55,415 bases of DNA from JAVBUP01 sp031555175 (lineage in GTDB: Bacteria; Bacillota_I; Bacilli_A; Erysipelotrichales; Coprobacillaceae): the NCBI GenBank assembly GCA_031555175.1, contig JAVBUP010000005.1, forward strand, positions 1 through 55,415, given 5' to 3'. Positions within the stretch are counted from its first letter, which is position 1. Every line of letters begins with the position of its first letter. The notes under the pieces are model-generated. The model was not told where the DNA came from. It saw nothing but the letters and a program-made list of their open reading frames with translations, and did no database searches. This document shows, piece after piece, positions 8,717 through 17,363 of this stretch. The position numbers were made by a program, and so were the translations under genes.

Positions 8717-8805
8717 AAATGTTAAGAAAACGGGCGAAAATTCCATGCTTTTTTGGTAGAATAATGATGTATAAAGAATTATGATAATAGCGGGAGGATG
8801 ATAAT

Positions 8806-9357
8806 ATGGAACTAGGAAATAAAATAAATGAGTTAAGAAAAAAATATGGTTTCTCGCAAGAAGAGCTAGCTGATAAAGTAAATGTCACAAGACAAACAAT
8901 AAGCAAATGGGAACTTGGAGAGACAGCGCCTGATATATTGCAGGCAAAGGAACTTGCTAGAATCTTTAATGTTGATTTAAATGAATTGGTTGGTGGGGAA
9001 ACACGAGAAGTATTAGTAAATAAGGTTAGTAATGTAGAGCGATTAGCTGGGTTAATTATTAAGATGTTAAAAATTATGGGTATTGGATTATTGCTACTTA
9101 TAATTATGGCCATTATTTCGGGGATACTGTTTAGCTCTAATAAAAGTAAAGTTTTTACTAAAGAAGCGACTACTTGTCACCTTGAAGACGAAGTATACTC
9201 ATATGAAATAACATTTGATAGTAATAATAAAATAATATCCGTTGGTGGCGATTCTTACTTAATTAATGTTTTAGATTTAGAAAAATACGAATATAGTGAT
9301 CAACTAAGAGATGTAGTAAGTAATTACTTTACTTCAAACAATGGGGGTTGTAAGTAG
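8806..9357 (+). CDS. XRE-type transcriptional regulator with membrane tail
   Basis: A 183-residue protein. Residues 5-60 form a classic XRE helix-turn-helix (SQEELADKVNVTRQTISKWELG). A single hydrophobic helix (about residues 86-108) follows a short linker, and the last 70 residues form an exposed domain of unknown fold ending in a double-Gly/Cys sequence. Such membrane-tethered regulators usually sense an envelope signal. A GGGAGGAT ribosome binding site precedes the ATG. It lies alone between two terminators, so no target is implied by position; autoregulation is common in the family. Confidence 0.8.
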   Translation: MELGNKINELRKKYGFSQEELADKVNVTRQTISKWELGETAPDILQAKELARIFNVDLNELVGGETREVLVNKVSNVERLAGLIIKMLKIMGIGLLLLIIMAIISGILFSSNKSKVFTKEATTCHLEDEVYSYEITFDSNNKIISVGGDSYLINVLDLEKYEYSDQLRDVVSNYFTSNNGGCK

Positions 9358-9383
9358 AACGATAAAATATTTTATCGTTTTCA
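9358..9383 (+). terminator. Terminator after the XRE regulator
   Basis: Self-complementary AACGATAAAAT/ATTTTATCGTT directly after the TAG, followed by T's. Confidence 0.7.
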
Positions 9384-9384
9384 T

Positions 9385-9426
9385 TTGACATTTATATTAT
9401 ATTGTATATAATTAAATTGTACACAA
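9385..9426 (+). promoter_or_regulatory. Promoter with OhrR-type operator
   Basis: TTGACA (9385-9390), 16-bp spacer, TATAAT (9407-9412). Overlapping the -10 is TATAATTAAATTGTA (9407-9421), one base away from the OhrR box TACAATTnAATTGTA known from Bacillus. The wider dyad 9402-9426 (TTGT..AATT-A-AATT..ACAA) has two mismatches. A bound OhrR dimer would block RNA polymerase, and an OhrR homologue is the second gene of this operon, so autoregulated peroxide induction is expected. Confidence 0.75.
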
Positions 9427-9444
9427 TGTAAAAAGGAGAAAGTT

Positions 9445-9918
9445 ATGAACTTAAATGAAATAGTAGTAAAAAGCATTACAGGAGAAGAAGTTAGTATGGA
9501 TAAGTATGTAGGTAAAGTATTAATGGTTGTTAATACTGCGACTGGTTGTGGGTTTACTCCACAGTATGAAGGACTACAAGCATTATATGAGAAATACCAT
9601 GATCAAGGATTTGAGATACTTGATTTCCCATGTAATCAATTCGCTAATCAAGCTCCTGAATCAAATGAAGAAATCGTAACTTTTTGTAAAGGAAGGTTTG
9701 GAATTACATTCCCACAATTTGCTAAAATTGATGTAAATGGAGATGATCAAAGCGAATTATATACTTGGTTAAAATCTCAAAAGAAAGGTGTTGGTGGTTC
9801 AAAAATTAAATGGAACTTTACAAAGTTTATTATTGATCGCCAAGGTAATGTAATTGGTCGTTATGCCCCAACAACAAAGCCAGAAGACCTTGAAAAGATA
9901 GTATTAAAAGTTTTATAA
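9445..9918 (+). CDS. Glutathione peroxidase family (thiol peroxidase)
   Basis: A 157-residue member of the glutathione peroxidase family (BsaA-like), of normal length. The peroxidatic Cys is in NTATGCGFTPQY (about residue 36); FPCNQFANQAP (about 64-74) carries the conserved Gln, and KWNFTKFIID (about 121-130) the conserved Trp-Asn. The second Cys in FPCNQF suggests a thioredoxin-dependent cycle, as is usual for bacterial Cys versions. It reduces hydroperoxides in the cytoplasm. Strong AAAAGGAG site. Cotranscribed with ohrR 21 bp downstream. Confidence 0.92.
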   Translation: MNLNEIVVKSITGEEVSMDKYVGKVLMVVNTATGCGFTPQYEGLQALYEKYHDQGFEILDFPCNQFANQAPESNEEIVTFCKGRFGITFPQFAKIDVNGDDQSELYTWLKSQKKGVGGSKIKWNFTKFIIDRQGNVIGRYAPTTKPEDLEKIVLKVL

Positions 9919-9939
9919 TATAATTGAGGAGTGAGAGAA

Positions 9940-10359
9940 ATGAGTTATGATGCATTAAAAATAGATAATCAATTATGCTTTCCATTATATGCAGCTTCTA
10001 AGGAAGTCATTAGAAAGTATAAGCCATTACTTGATCCGCTGGGCTTAACATATACCCAATATATTGTTATGCTAGTTTTATGGCAAGAACAAAAAATGAA
10101 TGTTAAGTCATTAGGGGAAGTACTATACCTAGATTCTGGAACATTAACGCCGCTATTGAAGAAACTTGAAAAACAAGGATTGCTTGTGCGTAGTCGTTCA
10201 AAAGAGGATGAAAGAAATTTATATATTGAAATTACTGATAAGGGCAAAGAGTTAAAGGATCAAGCTATAAATATTCCCTATGCAATAGGGAATTGTTTAA
10301 ATATAAGTGAAGAAGAGGCTAAGACATTATACTCAATTCTCTATAAGATATTAAAATAA
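9940..10359 (+). CDS. ohrR: OhrR-like organic peroxide sensor (MarR family)
   Basis: A 139-residue MarR-family repressor. The N terminus has the OhrR signature: NQLCFPLYAASKEVIRKYKP with the redox-sensing Cys at about residue 14, then LGLTYTQYIVMLVLW. The winged-helix recognition part reads LYLDSGTLTPLLKKLEKQGL and the wing RSRSKEDERN. In the family, oxidation of that Cys by organic hydroperoxide releases DNA. The ATG at 9940 has GAGGAG upstream; the in-frame GTG at 9931 overlaps that site. The operator at 9402-9426 is its likely target. A terminator follows. Confidence 0.9.
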   Translation: MSYDALKIDNQLCFPLYAASKEVIRKYKPLLDPLGLTYTQYIVMLVLWQEQKMNVKSLGEVLYLDSGTLTPLLKKLEKQGLLVRSRSKEDERNLYIEITDKGKELKDQAINIPYAIGNCLNISEEEAKTLYSILYKILK

Positions 10360-10363
10360 AAGA

Positions 10364-10406
10364 GCGCTAGTATAATACTTGGAGAGTTATATACTAGTGT
10401 TTTTTA
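10364..10406 (+). terminator. Terminator of the gpx-ohrR operon
   Basis: Long stem (GCTAGTAT/ATACTAGT core) with a 15-base loop followed by six T's. Confidence 0.65.
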
Positions 10407-10459
10407 AATCATGCAATATTATTGATTCAGATGCATAAAATTAGGTTGGAGGTACTTAT

Positions 10460-10948
10460 ATGATAAAGTTTAGTTCTTTCACTGGAATTGTTACAGCAAT
10501 TGAAGATATGAATGAAGCAAGTTCTTCTGGTTGTGATAAACTTATGGTTATAATTGATCATACTGGTAAGCAGGTCAATTTTGTTGTAAAGCCGGATACT
10601 TATTTTGTTAATCATGAAGTTGTTAGGGTTGGAGATTATATAACTGGTTATTATGATAGTAATGCTCCTGTCATTTTAATCTATCCACCACAATACTTAG
10701 CTATAGTAATGGCTAGATATAATTCATCATACAGTGTTAAGGTTGACTATTTTGATAGTGATTTATTAAGTAGCGATGGTCAGTTAAAATTGAATCTAGC
10801 AGCAAGTACGAAGATTATGCTTAAAAATGATCAACCATTCTATGACAATATTGCCAATAGAAATTTAGTTGTAATTTATACAACTACCACACGTAGTATT
10901 CCACCACAGACAACTCCACAAGAAATAATTGTTTGGTGTGAAAATTAG
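10460..10948 (+). CDS. Conserved hypothetical protein, beta-rich
   Basis: A 162-residue soluble protein with no signal peptide. It is built of short strands and contains NFVVKPDTYFVNHEVVRVGDY, GYYDSNAPVILIYPPQY and TTTRSIPPQTTPQEIIV. I recall similar unnamed proteins in Clostridia, often single-domain and resembling an OB-like barrel, but I know no function. The start ATG follows GGTTGGAGG. It is monocistronic and convergent with asnA, sharing a bidirectional terminator. Confidence 0.6.
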   Translation: MIKFSSFTGIVTAIEDMNEASSSGCDKLMVIIDHTGKQVNFVVKPDTYFVNHEVVRVGDYITGYYDSNAPVILIYPPQYLAIVMARYNSSYSVKVDYFDSDLLSSDGQLKLNLAASTKIMLKNDQPFYDNIANRNLVVIYTTTTRSIPPQTTPQEIIVWCEN

Positions 10949-10955
10949 TAATTTA

Positions 10956-10987
10956 AAAATCAGGAAGTGTTATTGCTTCCTGATTTT
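10956..10987. terminator. Bidirectional terminator
   Basis: AAAATCAGGAAG/CTTCCTGATTTT stem, T-rich on both strands, between the convergent hypothetical gene and asnA. Confidence 0.8.
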
Positions 10988-10993
10988 ATCTTT

Positions 10994-12007
10994 TTATAGT
11001 AATTCTATATTTGCTTCAACGCAAGCCTCTTCTATCTCTTTAGACCATAAAGAAGACTGCACTTCCCCAATATGAATCTTTCTTAAAAAGAACATGCATA
11101 ATCTTGATTGTCCAATTCCGCCACCAATAGTTAATGGTAATTGTTTATTGATGATTCCTTGGTGGAATGGGAAAGATAATCTTTCTAGCTTATCTGATTT
11201 AATTAATTGTTCTTTCATTGACTTATCGTTGACACGAATTCCCATGCTAGATAATTCAATGGCGATTTGGAGTGGTTCATACCAAAGGATAATATCCCCA
11301 TTCAAAGACCAATCATCATAATCTGGAGCTCTTAGGTCATGTGGTTCCCCAGATAATAGTTTATCGCCAATTTGCATTAAAAACACTGCTTTATGTTGTT
11401 TAGCTATTTCATTTTCTCTTTCTTTGCTTGATAAGTTGGGATAAAGATTTTCAAGTTCTTGAGAAGTAATAAATGTTATAGCTGAAGGTAATATGGGCTC
11501 TCCTATTTGAGGATATTGCTTAACAATATAATATTCTAACTCTAGAAAGACATTATATATTTTATTAACAACATATTTTAAGAATTCAATTTGACGATCA
11601 TCTTCTTTAATAACAAGTTCCCAATCCCATTGATCAACATAAATAGAATGTAAATTATCTAATTCTTCTTCTCTTCTGATGGCATTCATATCAGTATATA
11701 ATCCTTCAAGATAACCAAAGTTATAACGATGCAGTGCTAAACGTTTCCATTTGGCAAGTGAATGAATTATTTCAATAGAATGATTACTAATATCTGGAGC
11801 AACAAAACTTACTGCTTTTTCCTTGCCTGATAAATCATCATTTAAACCACTTATTTTTTCTACGAATAAAGGAGCTGATACACGCGTTAAGCGTAATGTT
11901 TCAGCTAGTCTTCTTTCGAACATATCTTTTATTTGTTTAATAGCAATTTCTGTATCAAGTAAATTTAGTTTTGATACATAATCACTTGGAATAACAATCT
12001 TACTCAT
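10994..12007 (-). CDS. asnA: Aspartate--ammonia ligase AsnA
   Basis: A 337-residue class II synthetase-like enzyme that makes asparagine from aspartate, ammonia and ATP. Family motifs include SAPLFVEKISGLNDDLSG (about 43-60), KRLALHRYNF, DMNAIRREEELDNLHS, and near the end LTIGGGIGQSRLCMF and IGEVQSSLW. The length matches the E. coli enzyme (330). I chose the ATG at 12007 because GGGGTGGAG precedes it; the GTG at 12016 lies inside that site. It is a single-gene unit. Confidence 0.95.
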   Translation of the reverse strand: MSKIVIPSDYVSKLNLLDTEIAIKQIKDMFERRLAETLRLTRVSAPLFVEKISGLNDDLSGKEKAVSFVAPDISNHSIEIIHSLAKWKRLALHRYNFGYLEGLYTDMNAIRREEELDNLHSIYVDQWDWELVIKEDDRQIEFLKYVVNKIYNVFLELEYYIVKQYPQIGEPILPSAITFITSQELENLYPNLSSKERENEIAKQHKAVFLMQIGDKLLSGEPHDLRAPDYDDWSLNGDIILWYEPLQIAIELSSMGIRVNDKSMKEQLIKSDKLERLSFPFHQGIINKQLPLTIGGGIGQSRLCMFFLRKIHIGEVQSSLWSKEIEEACVEANIELL

Positions 12008-12052
12008 GAACTCCACCCCTTAAGTTATAATTATACATAAGTATATTGTAAA

Positions 12053-12082
12053 ATACAAAAAAAATAACCCGAAGGTTATTTT
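12053..12082 (-). terminator. Terminator of the YdjC/ChbG gene
   Basis: AAAATAACC/GGTTATTTT stem with CGAA loop and a T run on the minus strand; it overlaps the last codons. Confidence 0.75.
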
Positions 12083-12849
12083 TTCTTAATATCAGCGAAT
12101 GAAATCAGTTCAATATTATTGTCTTTAACCCAATCTTTAACTTTTTGATCTCTTAACACAGCCATTTCTTGGGTTCTTGGAATAGCATAGCTAGAAATAT
12201 CTAACATTCTCTTATCAACAAAAGCTGGATGACACATAATTTCAGCAATTTCTAAATCTTTGATGTTTCCTTTATCATTTAATAAGAAATCAATGGTTGC
12301 ATCTTCAGCATAGAAGTTCATTACACATGGTACATATTCGTATCCAAGTGAGTTATATTTTTCCATTTCATCAGCTGGTACATCTCTATAAGCGATACGG
12401 ATAGGTAAATTATATTCTTTAGCCAAACGAATTGCTACATCAAAATTTGTACCATTCATGTGAGTATGATGATGTGAATCAATATGAGTAGGTTTTTTAC
12501 CAAACACTTTAATGAATTTCTCCATTTGAGTTTTCCACTCCACATATAATTCATCTTGATCAGCGATTGGTGGATTTCCACCATATTCGCTAGGACGTTT
12601 AAAATTACCATTTTCAGATGTAAAACTCTTTCCGTCAGTTAAAGGAGCCCCCATAGTTAATACAAAATGGATACCAACTCCTAATTTAGGGTTTTCTTTT
12701 GCCATTTCAGCTGCAAGTTCAATATAAGGCATATTAACCATAGCTGTTGTTGAAGTAAGAATACCATCTTGGTGAGTACGAATTATTCCACGAACAACAC
12801 CCTCTGTTAAACCAAAATCATCTGCGTTAACAATTAATTTCTTTACCAT
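12076..12849 (-). CDS. YdjC/ChbG-family carbohydrate deacetylase
   Basis: A 257-residue protein of the YdjC family, metal-dependent deacetylases of N-acetylated oligosaccharides such as diacetylchitobiose (ChbG). Metal and catalytic motifs are visible: NADDFGLTEG (residues 7-16), VGIHFVLTMG (about 57-66) and DSHHHTHMN (about 121-129), plus CHPAF near residue 206. No signal peptide, so it acts in the cytoplasm. There is no chitobiose or cellobiose PTS nearby, so the substrate is open. Divergent from rdgB. Confidence 0.88.
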   Translation of the reverse strand: MVKKLIVNADDFGLTEGVVRGIIRTHQDGILTSTTAMVNMPYIELAAEMAKENPKLGVGIHFVLTMGAPLTDGKSFTSENGNFKRPSEYGGNPPIADQDELYVEWKTQMEKFIKVFGKKPTHIDSHHHTHMNGTNFDVAIRLAKEYNLPIRIAYRDVPADEMEKYNSLGYEYVPCVMNFYAEDATIDFLLNDKGNIKDLEIAEIMCHPAFVDKRMLDISSYAIPRTQEMAVLRDQKVKDWVKDNNIELISFADIKKK

Positions 12850-12997
12850 TTTTTACATATTTCCTTTCGATTTTATATAACAATATTATAATACAGTTGT
12901 CTATACAATTCATTATTTTTTCACTTTTTAAAAATTAAATTAGCTGCATTATTCTTATTTATGGTAATTTGGAGTATAATGTGAGTTGGTGATTAGT

Positions 12998-13585
12998 ATG
13001 AAACAAATAATTATTGCAACGAATAATAAAAATAAATTAATGGAAATGAGCCAGATTTTCTCTACGGTTGGCTATGAAGTATTAGGATTAAAAGATGTTT
13101 TTGAAGAACCAATTGATATAGTAGAAGATGGGGAAACATTTGCTGATAACGCAAAGATTAAAGCTGAAACAATTTCTAAAATGATTAATAAAATTGTTTT
13201 AGCGGATGATTCGGGATTAGAAATTGATGCTATGAATAAACAACCAGGTGTTTATTCAGCTCGTTTTATGGGAGAAGATACTCCATATATAGAAAAGAAT
13301 ACTTGGTTATTAAACCATTTGCAAAATGAAGAGCATAGATCTTGTCGATTTGTTAGTGCGATAGCGTTAGCAATACCAGATCACGAGACAATTGTTGTCC
13401 AAGCTACGATAGAGGGTATTATTCACGATAGAATAGAGGGAGATAATGGGTTTGGTTATGACCCTATCTTTTATTACCCGCCACTTAAAAAAACGATGGC
13501 GTCTATGACGCTTGAAGAAAAGAATATGTATAGTCATCGTGGAAAAGCATTACGTGCGATGCTATCAGAAGTTACTAAATTATAG
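12998..13585 (+). CDS. rdgB: XTP/dITP diphosphatase RdgB
   Basis: A 195-residue Ham1-family enzyme that hydrolyses non-canonical purine nucleotides (XTP, dITP, ITP) to protect DNA and RNA. Visible motifs are IATNNKNKLMEM (substrate loop), DGETFADNAKIKA, ADDSGLEIDA (metal site), PGVYSARFMG and FGYDPIFY, with SHRGKAL at the end. The ATG at 12998 is preceded by TTGGTGAT. It opens a three-gene operon with trmL (12-bp gap) and lit. Confidence 0.95.
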   Translation: MKQIIIATNNKNKLMEMSQIFSTVGYEVLGLKDVFEEPIDIVEDGETFADNAKIKAETISKMINKIVLADDSGLEIDAMNKQPGVYSARFMGEDTPYIEKNTWLLNHLQNEEHRSCRFVSAIALAIPDHETIVVQATIEGIIHDRIEGDNGFGYDPIFYYPPLKKTMASMTLEEKNMYSHRGKALRAMLSEVTKL

Positions 13586-13597
13586 GAGGTAAAGAAG

Positions 13598-14107
13598 ATG
13601 CCTAATCATGTAGTACTTTATAACCCAGCTATTCCACAAAATACTGGTAATATTATGAGAACCTGTGTAGCTACTAACACAACCTTACATTTAATCAAAC
13701 CGCTTGGTTTTGAGTTGTCTGATAAAACACTTCAACGAGCAGGACTTGACTATGTACAATATCTAACTTATTACATCTATGAGAGTTGGGAAGAATTTCT
13801 AACTAAAAATAATGGAATCATGTATTTTTTGACACGTTATTCAAAGCAAACATATAGTGATGTGAACGTTTCTGATTCTAAAGAGAACATATACTTTGTG
13901 TTTGGTCATGAACACGATGGTATCCCTCATGATCTATTAAAGCAACATTTAGATACATGCTTAAGAATTCCAACATCTGAAAAAGTACGAAGTCTAAATT
14001 TGTCGAATTGTGTATGTATGGTAATATATGAGGCTTTGCGCCAACAAGACTTTCCAGACTTATCTAAAGTAGAAGTTCAAAAAGGTGAGGATTTTATTTA
14101 TGAGTAA
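13598..14107 (+). CDS. trmL: tRNA (cytidine(34)-2'-O)-methyltransferase TrmL
   Basis: A 169-residue SPOUT methyltransferase acting on the wobble base of tRNA-Leu species. The family blocks are present: NPAIPQNTGNIMRTC (residues 8-22), LIKPLGFELSDKTLQRAGLDY, FVFGHEHDGIP (the SAM-knot segment, about 106-116) and IPTSEKVRSLNLSNCV (about 127-142). Length is standard. AGGAGG ribosome binding site. Its 3' end overlaps the next gene by 8 bp. Confidence 0.95.
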   Translation: MPNHVVLYNPAIPQNTGNIMRTCVATNTTLHLIKPLGFELSDKTLQRAGLDYVQYLTYYIYESWEEFLTKNNGIMYFLTRYSKQTYSDVNVSDSKENIYFVFGHEHDGIPHDLLKQHLDTCLRIPTSEKVRSLNLSNCVCMVIYEALRQQDFPDLSKVEVQKGEDFIYE

Positions 14108-14756
14108 AAAAACATCTAATATCTTGTTAGCCATAAGTGCGATGCTATTCATCATTTCATTTGCTGTTGTATTTATTGTTTTCTTAAAACCATTTTATTA
14201 TTTTGAGATAGATAATTTAGGGATTGCCCAATATTCTGGTTATGCTAAGGAAATTATTATAAAAAACTATAACGTCCTTATTGATTACCAAAGTATGTTC
14301 TATAGTGGAGTTTTGAATATGCCTAATTTTGTAATGTCTGAGGCGGGTAGAATCCACTTTGAAGAAGTTAAGGTTATATTTGTAGCTGTACAATGGATAT
14401 GTTTAGTAACTGGTATTGCTACAATTATTGGAACAATTAGAAGAATTAAGAAACATGATTATGAATTTCTCAAGATAACTTCATATATCACTGTAATTAT
14501 CCCAATTATCTTAGCTGCTTTAGCTAGTATCAATTTTGATCAAGCTTTCGTTATTTTCCATAAAATCTTTTTTAATAATGATTATTGGATATTTGATGAA
14601 TATACAGATCCAGTTATTGCAATATTGCCTCAAGACTATTTTATGCATTGTGCAATTTTAGTAGTGTCGATTGTTGTAATAACATGTATTATTTTGTATT
14701 TAGCATATAAATATTTGTTAAAAAAGGAATATAAGTTACTTACAATAAATGACTAG
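14100..14756 (+). CDS. lit: Lit-like integral membrane protein (DUF1461)
   Basis: A 218-residue protein with about five transmembrane helices and a large first outer loop. It belongs to the TIGR01906/DUF1461 family: the block FHKIFFNNDYWIFD (about residues 155-168) followed by DPVIAILPQDYFMH is its signature. One member, Lit of Enterococcus and Bacillus, is a lipoprotein intramolecular transacylase that moves an acyl chain from the lipid-linked glycerol to the N-terminal Cys, making lyso-form lipoproteins. The conserved His residues are kept here. The ATG at 14100 follows AAAGGTGAGG and overlaps the trmL stop. Several lipoproteins in the window could be substrates. Confidence 0.75.
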   Translation: MSKKTSNILLAISAMLFIISFAVVFIVFLKPFYYFEIDNLGIAQYSGYAKEIIIKNYNVLIDYQSMFYSGVLNMPNFVMSEAGRIHFEEVKVIFVAVQWICLVTGIATIIGTIRRIKKHDYEFLKITSYITVIIPIILAALASINFDQAFVIFHKIFFNNDYWIFDEYTDPVIAILPQDYFMHCAILVVSIVVITCIILYLAYKYLLKKEYKLLTIND

Positions 14757-14757
14757 A

Positions 14758-14806
14758 GTAATTACCAAAAAATGAATGTATATTCGTTTATTTTTAGTAA
14801 TTATTT
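14758..14806 (+). terminator. Probable terminator of the rdgB-trmL-lit operon
   Basis: A long, imperfect AT-rich hairpin with outer arms AATTAC/GTAATT and inner ATGAA/TTCGT, followed by a short T run. Weak GC content, so moderate confidence. Confidence 0.5.
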
Positions 14807-14818
14807 TGTTATAATAAG

Positions 14819-14998
14819 TTGATATTAATGGTGATAAACTTAATAGGGAATAGTGTAAAGCACTAGCTGTCCTAGCAACTGTAATTGGGACAAGATGATA
14901 TATGCCACTGAATTATTTGGGAAGGCATCATCGAGGATGATCATAAGCCAGTAGACCTGCCATAATATATATTTAGTTATCTTCTAGGAATAAGATAA
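14819..14998 (+). promoter_or_regulatory. Cobalamin riboswitch ahead of nrdDG
   Basis: The conserved core is readable in order: AATAGGGAA, GCTGTCCTAGCAACTGTAA, GCCACTG, GGGAAGG, then the B12 box AGCCAGTAGACCTGCC at 14946-14961. This matches the adenosylcobalamin riboswitch family. No U-tailed terminator follows before the nrdD start at 15048, so control is probably translational through the GGGGGAA ribosome binding site at 15036. A -10 TATAAT lies at 14810-14815, close to the aptamer's 5' edge. Confidence 0.92.
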
Positions 14999-15047
14999 AA
15001 GGCTATTGTCTTTTATAGGCCTACATAAGCAGAATGGGGGAATATAT

Positions 15048-17363
15048 ATGGAAATGAAGATAAGAAAAAGAGATGGAAGAGTAACCGATTTTGATATTAA
15101 TAAAATTGCACTCGCTATTTTTAAGGCTTTTCAAGCTACAGGAAGTTCTAAAGACTATAAAGATGCTTTAGAAATTGCAACTTTAGTAGAGCAAGAATTA
15201 ATCGAAAAAGAGATTTATGCACCAACAGTGGAATTAGTGCAGGACACAGTTGAAGCAGTGTTGATGAAAAAAGGGCATATTCATGTCGCTAAATCATATA
15301 TTCTTTATCGTTCTGAACGTAGTCGCGCTAGAGAAATGGATTCTCGCTTAATGAAAACACTAGAAGAAATAACTTTTAGTAACTCAAAAGAGTCTGATTT
15401 GAAACGTGAGAATGCTAATATTAATGGTGATGCCCCAATGGGAACCATGCTTAAATATGGTTCTGAATCAGCGAAGCAGTTTAATGAAATATTTGTTTTA
15501 AAACCTGAGCATTCAAAAGCTCATCGTGATGGAGATATTCATATTCATGACATGGACTTTTTAACATTAACTACAACTTGTTGTCAAATTGATATATTAA
15601 AACTATTTGAAGGAGGATTCTCTACAGGGCATGGTGTGTTAAGGGAGCCAAATAACATAGCTACATATGCAGCGCTTGCGTGTATTGCAATTCAATCAAA
15701 TCAAAATGATCAACACGGTGGACAATCAATTGTGAACTTTGATTATGGAATGGCGCCTGGAGTTGCGAAAACGTATGCAAAGATATATTATCAAAATTTA
15801 ACTAAAGCATTAGAATTATTATGTGATTATGAAGATGCTAGTCAAAAAGTTGCAGCTATCAAGCAATCTATGCTCGATTGTGGATTGAAACCAACAATTG
15901 ATGACAATCCAATTTTTAATGAGAGAGAAACAAATCAATTACGCCGTTTTGGAGTTACAGATGAAAAAATTACTAAAATTCATAATTATGTAGCTAAGAA
16001 ATCTTACGAAGAAACTGACAAACAAACATATCAAGCGATGGAATCATTAATTCATAACTTAAACACTATGCATTCACGTGCTGGTGCACAAGTGCCATTC
16101 TCATCGATAAACTATGGCATGGATACAACGAGCGAAGGACAAATGGTTATTAAAAATGTTCTTTTAGCTAATGAAGCAGGGTTAGGTAATGGAGAAACAC
16201 CAATTTTCCCAATTCAAATTTTTAGAGTTAAGGAAGGAATAAATTATAATGAAGGAGAACCAAATTATGATTTATTTAAGCTAGCATGTCGTGTATCTGC
16301 TAAGCGTTTATTCCCTAATTTTTCATTCGTTGATTCACCATTTAATCTACAATATTATAAACCTGGGCATCCAGAAACTGAGATAGCATATATGGGATGT
16401 CGTACTCGTGTTATTGGTAATACATATGATAAAACTAGAGAAATTACAAATGGACGCGGTAATTTAAGTTTCACTACTATTAATCTACCTCGTATTGCAT
16501 TGCGCTCTAAAGGTGATATTGAGTGGTTCTTTGATGAATTAGATCGTAAGATGGACTTATGCGTTGATCAGTTATTAGAAAGATTTGAGATTCAATGTCG
16601 TAAACATGTTTATAACTATCCTTTCTTAATGGGACAAGGAGTATGGATTGATTCTGAAAAACTTAACTATGAAGATGAAGTACGAGAAGTGTTAAAACAT
16701 GGTACTTTATCAATTGGATTTATTGGTTTAGCTGAAACACTAAAAGCATTAACTGGAACGCACCATGGTGAAAGTAAAGATGCTGACAATTTAGGTCATT
16801 CTATCATCTCATTTATGAGGGATAGAATGGATAAAGAAAGTGAAAAACATAAACTTAATTTCTCTTTATTAGCAACTCCTGCTGAGGGATTATCTGGACG
16901 ATTTGTTAAGATAGATCGTAATGTATTTGGAAGTATTGAAGGCATCACTGATAGAGAGTATTATACAAATAGTTTCCATGTGCCAGTATATTATCCAATC
17001 TCTGCTGTTAATAAAGTTAAGATTGAAGGACCATATCATTCCTTAACAAATGCTGGACATATTACATATGTTGAACTTGATGGCGACCCAACAAGAAACT
17101 TAGCTGCTTTTGAAAAAGTAGTTAGAGCGATGCATGATGCTAATGTTGGCTATGGTGCTATCAATCACAGTGTAGATCGTGATCCAGTATGTGGTTATAA
17201 TGGAATTATTGATGATGTGTGCCCACAATGTGGTAGAACTGAGGGAGATATTCCTTTTGAAAGAATTCGTCGTATCACTGGATATTTGGTTGGAACACTA
17301 GATCGCTTTAACAACGCTAAATTACATGAAGTACAGGATCGTGTAAAGCATGGTGAAAATTAA
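15048..17363 (+). CDS. nrdD: Anaerobic ribonucleoside-triphosphate reductase NrdD
   Basis: A 771-residue class III ribonucleotide reductase, which makes dNTPs with a glycyl radical and works only without oxygen. Residues 1-95 are an ATP cone (RKRDGRVTDFDINKIALAI). The barrel follows, with HIHDMDFL and the LSFTTINLPR block. Near the C terminus a zinc-site region (PVCGYNG, DVCPQCGRTE) precedes the radical loop RRITGYLVGTLDRFN. I see three Cys in the zinc region. ATG at 15048 is preferred: GGGGGAA lies just upstream, and the ATP cone begins there. The cobalamin riboswitch implies that NrdD is repressed when B12 is available, as expected if a class II enzyme exists elsewhere. Confidence 0.96.
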   Translation: MEMKIRKRDGRVTDFDINKIALAIFKAFQATGSSKDYKDALEIATLVEQELIEKEIYAPTVELVQDTVEAVLMKKGHIHVAKSYILYRSERSRAREMDSRLMKTLEEITFSNSKESDLKRENANINGDAPMGTMLKYGSESAKQFNEIFVLKPEHSKAHRDGDIHIHDMDFLTLTTTCCQIDILKLFEGGFSTGHGVLREPNNIATYAALACIAIQSNQNDQHGGQSIVNFDYGMAPGVAKTYAKIYYQNLTKALELLCDYEDASQKVAAIKQSMLDCGLKPTIDDNPIFNERETNQLRRFGVTDEKITKIHNYVAKKSYEETDKQTYQAMESLIHNLNTMHSRAGAQVPFSSINYGMDTTSEGQMVIKNVLLANEAGLGNGETPIFPIQIFRVKEGINYNEGEPNYDLFKLACRVSAKRLFPNFSFVDSPFNLQYYKPGHPETEIAYMGCRTRVIGNTYDKTREITNGRGNLSFTTINLPRIALRSKGDIEWFFDELDRKMDLCVDQLLERFEIQCRKHVYNYPFLMGQGVWIDSEKLNYEDEVREVLKHGTLSIGFIGLAETLKALTGTHHGESKDADNLGHSIISFMRDRMDKESEKHKLNFSLLATPAEGLSGRFVKIDRNVFGSIEGITDREYYTNSFHVPVYYPISAVNKVKIEGPYHSLTNAGHITYVELDGDPTRNLAAFEKVVRAMHDANVGYGAINHSVDRDPVCGYNGIIDDVCPQCGRTEGDIPFERIRRITGYLVGTLDRFNNAKLHEVQDRVKHGEN

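Noticed and set aside
15006..15047. Upstream extension of nrdD
   Set aside because: It overlaps the riboswitch expression region and the GGGGGAA ribosome binding site; the ATP-cone domain begins at the later ATG.
17166..17250. Loss of a zinc-binding Cys in NrdD
   Set aside because: I count three Cys rather than four in the region, but I recall DPVCGY in other Bacillota enzymes, so this is probably normal for the group.
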